64,000 nucleotides of DNA, from contig NZ_ML974109.1 of NCBI RefSeq assembly GCF_010015475.1, positions 1 to 64,000 on the forward strand, written 5' to 3'. The notes beneath the pieces are model-generated. The model was not told the origin of the DNA. It searched no databases and saw only the letters and a program-made list of their open reading frames with translations. Shown here one piece after another: positions 60,635 through 64,000 of this stretch; the stretch's first letter is position 1; every line of letters begins with the position of its first letter. Source of the stretch: Pontibacter pamirensis (GTDB lineage Bacteria > Bacteroidota > Bacteroidia > Cytophagales > Hymenobacteraceae). A program made the position numbers and the translations under genes.

Positions 60635-62413
60635 ATGCCTTATTACAAAAAATATAAAATTCCCCTCCTTTGGCTTCGGCGCCATACCTCAGACCGTGAG
60701 TTTATGATTATCTCCAGTGTACTGGTAGGTTTCACAGCCGGAATGGCTGCTGTTGCCCTGAAGTCACTGGTGCATTACATTCATGTGTTACTGGCTTATG
60801 GAAACCGTCTGTTAGACCAGCCTTATTGGCTGGTTATTTTCCCAATTATTGGTATTCTGCTCACTGTGTTGCTGGTGCGCACACTTTTTAACGGCACTAT
60901 CGGGCGAGGAACGGCAAATGTGCTGTTCAATATTTCGCAGAAATCCAGTATGATGGAGCGGCATAAAATGTTTTCGCACGTGCTCACAAGCGGGATTACA
61001 GCAGGTTTTGGCGGTTCGGCAGGTCTAGAGTCTCCCATTGTCGTAACAGGCTCGGCCATTGGCTCTAATTATGGCCGGGAATATCACCTGAACTACCGTG
61101 ACCGCACGCTGCTATTGGCAAGTGGTGCGGCATCTGGCATTGCAGCTGTTTTCAATGCGCCCATTGCAGGAGTTCTTTTTGCCATTGAGGTCCTGCTGAC
61201 AGACATTAGTATCGCTGCTTTTATCCCGCTTATTATAGCAGCAGTAGTTGGCGCACTCTGTTCAAGAATAATACTGCAGGAAGAGATTCTCTTCAACATT
61301 GGGCAAATTGAGTTTTTTGCCGCCAATCATGTGCCTTTCTATGTGCTGCTGGGTATACTGGCTGGTATGATATCAGTTTACTATACCCGCATGGCGCTGC
61401 GCGTGGAGGAGCTGTTTGAATTGTATCAAGGCAAACCTTATACCCGTGCCATCATTGGAGGTATGTTACTGGGACTGCTGATTATACTGTTCCCGCCCTT
61501 GTTCGGGGAAGGCTACGGCAGCATCACCTTGCTAGAGCAGAACAATGCGGAGAAACTGTTGCAGGACAGCTGGCTTGCCTTTTTCGGTACAAATGAGTGG
61601 CTGGTGCTTTGTTTTGTGGGGGCATTGGCGCTGGTAAAAGTGTTTGCCACCACCATTACCATCGCTTCCGGCGGAAACGGGGGTAACTTTGCCCCTTCTA
61701 TGTTTGTGGGAGCCGCCACGGGGTTTTTCTTCTCACGGCTCGTTAACCTGCTTAACATCAGCAGCCTGCCCGTCAGCAGCTTTTCGATGGTGGGCATGGC
61801 TGGTATATTGAGTGGTGTGATGCATGCTCCCCTCACGGCTGTTTTTCTGATTGCGGAAATCACCGGGGGCTACACCCTCATGATACCGTTGATGCTAGTG
61901 GCTGCTACGTCTTTTGCCATGGTCAAGTACTTCGAACCGTACTCACTGGACACCAAGAAGCTGGCGCAGAAAGGGCAGCTACTGACGCACAACAAGGACC
62001 GCACCATCCTGCACATCATGAAAATACGCCACCTGATAGAGACGGAGTTTCAGCCTGTTTCGCCGGATGCCACCCTGGGCGAGTTGGTACAGGTCATCGC
62101 CGATTCCCGCCGCAACTTATTCCCGGTAGTGAATGCGGAGCAGAAGCTGGAAGGCATAATTCTGCTGGAAAATGTGCGCGAAATTATGTTTAAAACAGAA
62201 AAATATGAGGTGGTAAAGGTGAAGGAGCTCATGATTAAACCTCCTGCCGTGGTGCAATACAACGATAGCATGGCGGATGTAATGAAGAAGTTTGATGAAT
62301 CAGGTGCCTGGAACCTGCCCGTGCTGCTGGATGAAAGATATATCGGTTTCGTTTCGAAATCCAGTATTTTCACTAAATACAGAAAACTTCTTATTAAGAC
62401 CACGAACGTCTGA
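60635..62413 (+). CDS. CLC-type chloride channel/antiporter with CBS pair
   Basis: A 592-residue protein from MPYYKKYKI (60635). The gating glutamate lies in GSAGLESPIV, and a second loop is GGNGGNFAPSM. Two C-terminal CBS domains (about 440-590) probably bind nucleotides for control. Unlike the CLC gene at 10.4 kb, it has the canonical chloride-family loops. Confidence 0.9.
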   Translation: MPYYKKYKIPLLWLRRHTSDREFMIISSVLVGFTAGMAAVALKSLVHYIHVLLAYGNRLLDQPYWLVIFPIIGILLTVLLVRTLFNGTIGRGTANVLFNISQKSSMMERHKMFSHVLTSGITAGFGGSAGLESPIVVTGSAIGSNYGREYHLNYRDRTLLLASGAASGIAAVFNAPIAGVLFAIEVLLTDISIAAFIPLIIAAVVGALCSRIILQEEILFNIGQIEFFAANHVPFYVLLGILAGMISVYYTRMALRVEELFELYQGKPYTRAIIGGMLLGLLIILFPPLFGEGYGSITLLEQNNAEKLLQDSWLAFFGTNEWLVLCFVGALALVKVFATTITIASGGNGGNFAPSMFVGAATGFFFSRLVNLLNISSLPVSSFSMVGMAGILSGVMHAPLTAVFLIAEITGGYTLMIPLMLVAATSFAMVKYFEPYSLDTKKLAQKGQLLTHNKDRTILHIMKIRHLIETEFQPVSPDATLGELVQVIADSRRNLFPVVNAEQKLEGIILLENVREIMFKTEKYEVVKVKELMIKPPAVVQYNDSMADVMKKFDESGAWNLPVLLDERYIGFVSKSSIFTKYRKLLIKTTNV

Positions 62414-62454
62414 TGACTTGTTCCTCATGTTCTCAAGCATGAAAGCAGCTAAAG

Positions 62455-62490
62455 TAGGCTTAAAGAAAACCAGTTTCTTTAAGCCTATTT
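62455..62490. terminator. bidirectional terminator
   Basis: TAGGCTTAAAGAAA pairs perfectly with TTTCTTTAAGCCTA over 14 bp, overlapping the end of the minus-strand gene. It separates the converging CLC and AsmA-like genes. Confidence 0.75.
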
Positions 62491-64000
62491 AATAGTGGCA
62501 ATCGACATAAAGCCATCAATAATGCAGTTTGTCCAGTAGCTGAATATCGACTTCTTCTCGTTATGTGTAACATCAATTTCACCTACACGTGGCTGCTCCC
62601 CATCATCACCCGAGTTACTTTCCTTAATAGCTACCCAATTGACCACTTCAGACAATATCTCTTTCCCGAAGGATTGTTCCCCGCCAGTTCCCTTAGATAA
62701 AAGTTCTATTTCGAAATTGCTATAAATTAGTTTTAAGGTTCCTGTTGCCTTGTCATTTGTCAATTCAGCATCCATGCTCCCTCGGCTTATTTTTCCGCTC
62801 TCAACCCGCACAAAGGCTGTGGGGGCTATCATAGGATTTAAAATTTCAGGATCAAATGCTTCTACCTCCACATGTAATGTATGATAGCCATTCTCGTTCA
62901 ACAAAGGTAGCCGCGATGTTAAACTTGCAGGTGCTTTACCCATTATCATTCCTGTTATCTGCACTACAGCAGGATTTTCCATCGAAATATGCGCCGGAAT
63001 ATTACTGAAGTTCGAAATGGAAACTTCTATGTCTTCTAAGGAAATGTTTCCCCGCTCCGCCGCCTTCGGCACAATTTCCTCATACCGGGCAAAGCCATTA
63101 TTCAGTTCAAAAGTATCTAACAGGAACCTAGTTTGCATATTCTGCACTATCTCATGTGGGAGCGGTCTCCTTGTTTCGTTACTAAAGTTTTTCTTGTCTT
63201 TGAAAACGTACAACGACGGGTCTTGAATAAGTGCGTGCTTTACTATGAAATCTCCTTTGCGAGAATGTGCCGGGTAATCAACTCCATTAAGTGCAAAGAG
63301 GGGAATTTCTAAGTTTGTGTGTGATGTTGCTTCTCCTTTAGTTTGAGCTAGTGTAAAAGGATCTGTAGTTGGCTTAAAAACTACCTGCTTAGCCTGCAGT
63401 GTCCTCTTTTCAGTGTTCAAACTCACTGAATCGGCTGTTAACTTGTAAAGGCCATCAGAAGTAAAATAAGCTGCCTGTTCAGCATTGAAAACAATGCGCG
63501 CAGCATAATAGGCCTTGTCCTGCGCGTGGAATGACTGACTATCCAGCTTTATATCATCCACGGTGAGGTTAAACTGCTGTACAGAAAATATAGTTGATGC
63601 TGTATCTGTATCATCCCGAAAGCTGACTTTCCCGCTGTCAAGGTCTACTTGTCCTATCTGTAGTCCTTTTATTCTATTAGGCACCGATGCATGCAGCGGC
63701 TTGCCCTGCGTGGTTGTGTCCTTCCGCATCATCGTCACAAGCATTTCAGGATTTTCAATTAATAGTTCATCCAGTTGCGGGTCCCTGCCAAGCAGCACTG
63801 CCAGGTAGTTAAGACCGTTCAACGATATGTCACTGGACTGAAGATCCAGCAGCGTTGGCGATGCATTCTTATTCTGGCTGTTCAGTTGCTGCCAGCGCTC
63901 ATAATCAGGTACCAGGGAAAGGCTGTCTAATGACAGGTTACCAATAAAGGGTGAAAGCTGCAGCCCGTGAAGCTGAAGTTCATAAACACCGTCAGACTGC
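62485..64000 (-). CDS. AsmA-like / DUF748-type large envelope protein (partial)
   Basis: The minus-strand frame stays open from 64000 to the stop at 62485, giving at least 504 codons. The C-terminal part (about VRVESGKISRGSMDAELTND, then KATGTLKLIYSNFEIELL) matches the beta-rich AsmA/DUF748 proteins that bridge the envelope. The start is beyond the window. Ends CIIDGFMSIATIK. Confidence 0.75.
   Translation of the reverse strand, partial: QSDGVYELQLHGLQLSPFIGNLSLDSLSLVPDYERWQQLNSQNKNASPTLLDLQSSDISLNGLNYLAVLLGRDPQLDELLIENPEMLVTMMRKDTTTQGKPLHASVPNRIKGLQIGQVDLDSGKVSFRDDTDTASTIFSVQQFNLTVDDIKLDSQSFHAQDKAYYAARIVFNAEQAAYFTSDGLYKLTADSVSLNTEKRTLQAKQVVFKPTTDPFTLAQTKGEATSHTNLEIPLFALNGVDYPAHSRKGDFIVKHALIQDPSLYVFKDKKNFSNETRRPLPHEIVQNMQTRFLLDTFELNNGFARYEEIVPKAAERGNISLEDIEVSISNFSNIPAHISMENPAVVQITGMIMGKAPASLTSRLPLLNENGYHTLHVEVEAFDPEILNPMIAPTAFVRVESGKISRGSMDAELTNDKATGTLKLIYSNFEIELLSKGTGGEQSFGKEILSEVVNWVAIKESNSGDDGEQPRVGEIDVTHNEKKSIFSYWTNCIIDGFMSIATIK

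Overview
The window comes from a Bacteroidota chromosome, most like Hymenobacteraceae (Pontibacter-type). The reasons are an arginine cluster with the acylated-ornithine carbamoyltransferase variant, promoters of the TTG / TAnnTTTG kind, lipoproteins and membrane proteins of Bacteroidota style, and short palindromic intergenic repeats. This placement is an inference from gene content; no rRNA or tRNA is visible.

Left chromosomal flank (1-11.8 kb): a minus-strand arginine biosynthesis operon, read in the order GNAT acyltransferase, argG, argC, argD, argF', argB, proC, argE-like deacylase. It is followed by a small plus-strand membrane protein, a secreted aspartyl protease with a PDZ domain, and a CLC channel or antiporter.

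Island (about 11,814-46,954): AT-rich DNA bounded by two exact copies of a 43-bp sequence, each with GTTGTGCAT arm-type repeats just inside. The left half is a mobile-element backbone. It carries a tyrosine integrase, a solitary HsdR-type nuclease, small membrane and secreted proteins, a serine recombinase and two tandem DUF2971-like proteins. It also carries a divergent family-A-polymerase-like protein next to an iteron and AT-rich stretch that looks like a replication origin. The right half (24,873-44,958) is the striking part. It is a one-directional array of 32 small genes plus one gene-less unit, each unit ending in a 51-132 bp imperfect palindrome with GTT...AAC boxes. The outer boxes of each unit complement each other across the unit, which is the hallmark of integron gene cassettes. 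No integron integrase is visible. Cassettes encode lipoproteins and secreted proteins, membrane proteins, an Abi_C-like protein, a barstar-like antitoxin, a WGR-domain protein, a methyltransferase and many unknowns. Three cassette genes carry single-base inactivating changes.

Right chromosomal flank (47.4-64 kb): an Na+/solute symporter with a GNAT protein and an alanine/ornithine racemase-like enzyme; nhaA; a tandem UspA protein; a complete seven-gene Mrp (MnhABCDEFG) Na+/H+ antiporter operon interrupted between D and E by a palindromic MITE; a metallophosphoesterase; a CLC protein with CBS domains; and the 3' part of a large AsmA-like protein. The flank suggests adaptation to sodium or high pH. 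The island looks like an accessory insertion between the two CLC/symporter neighbourhoods.
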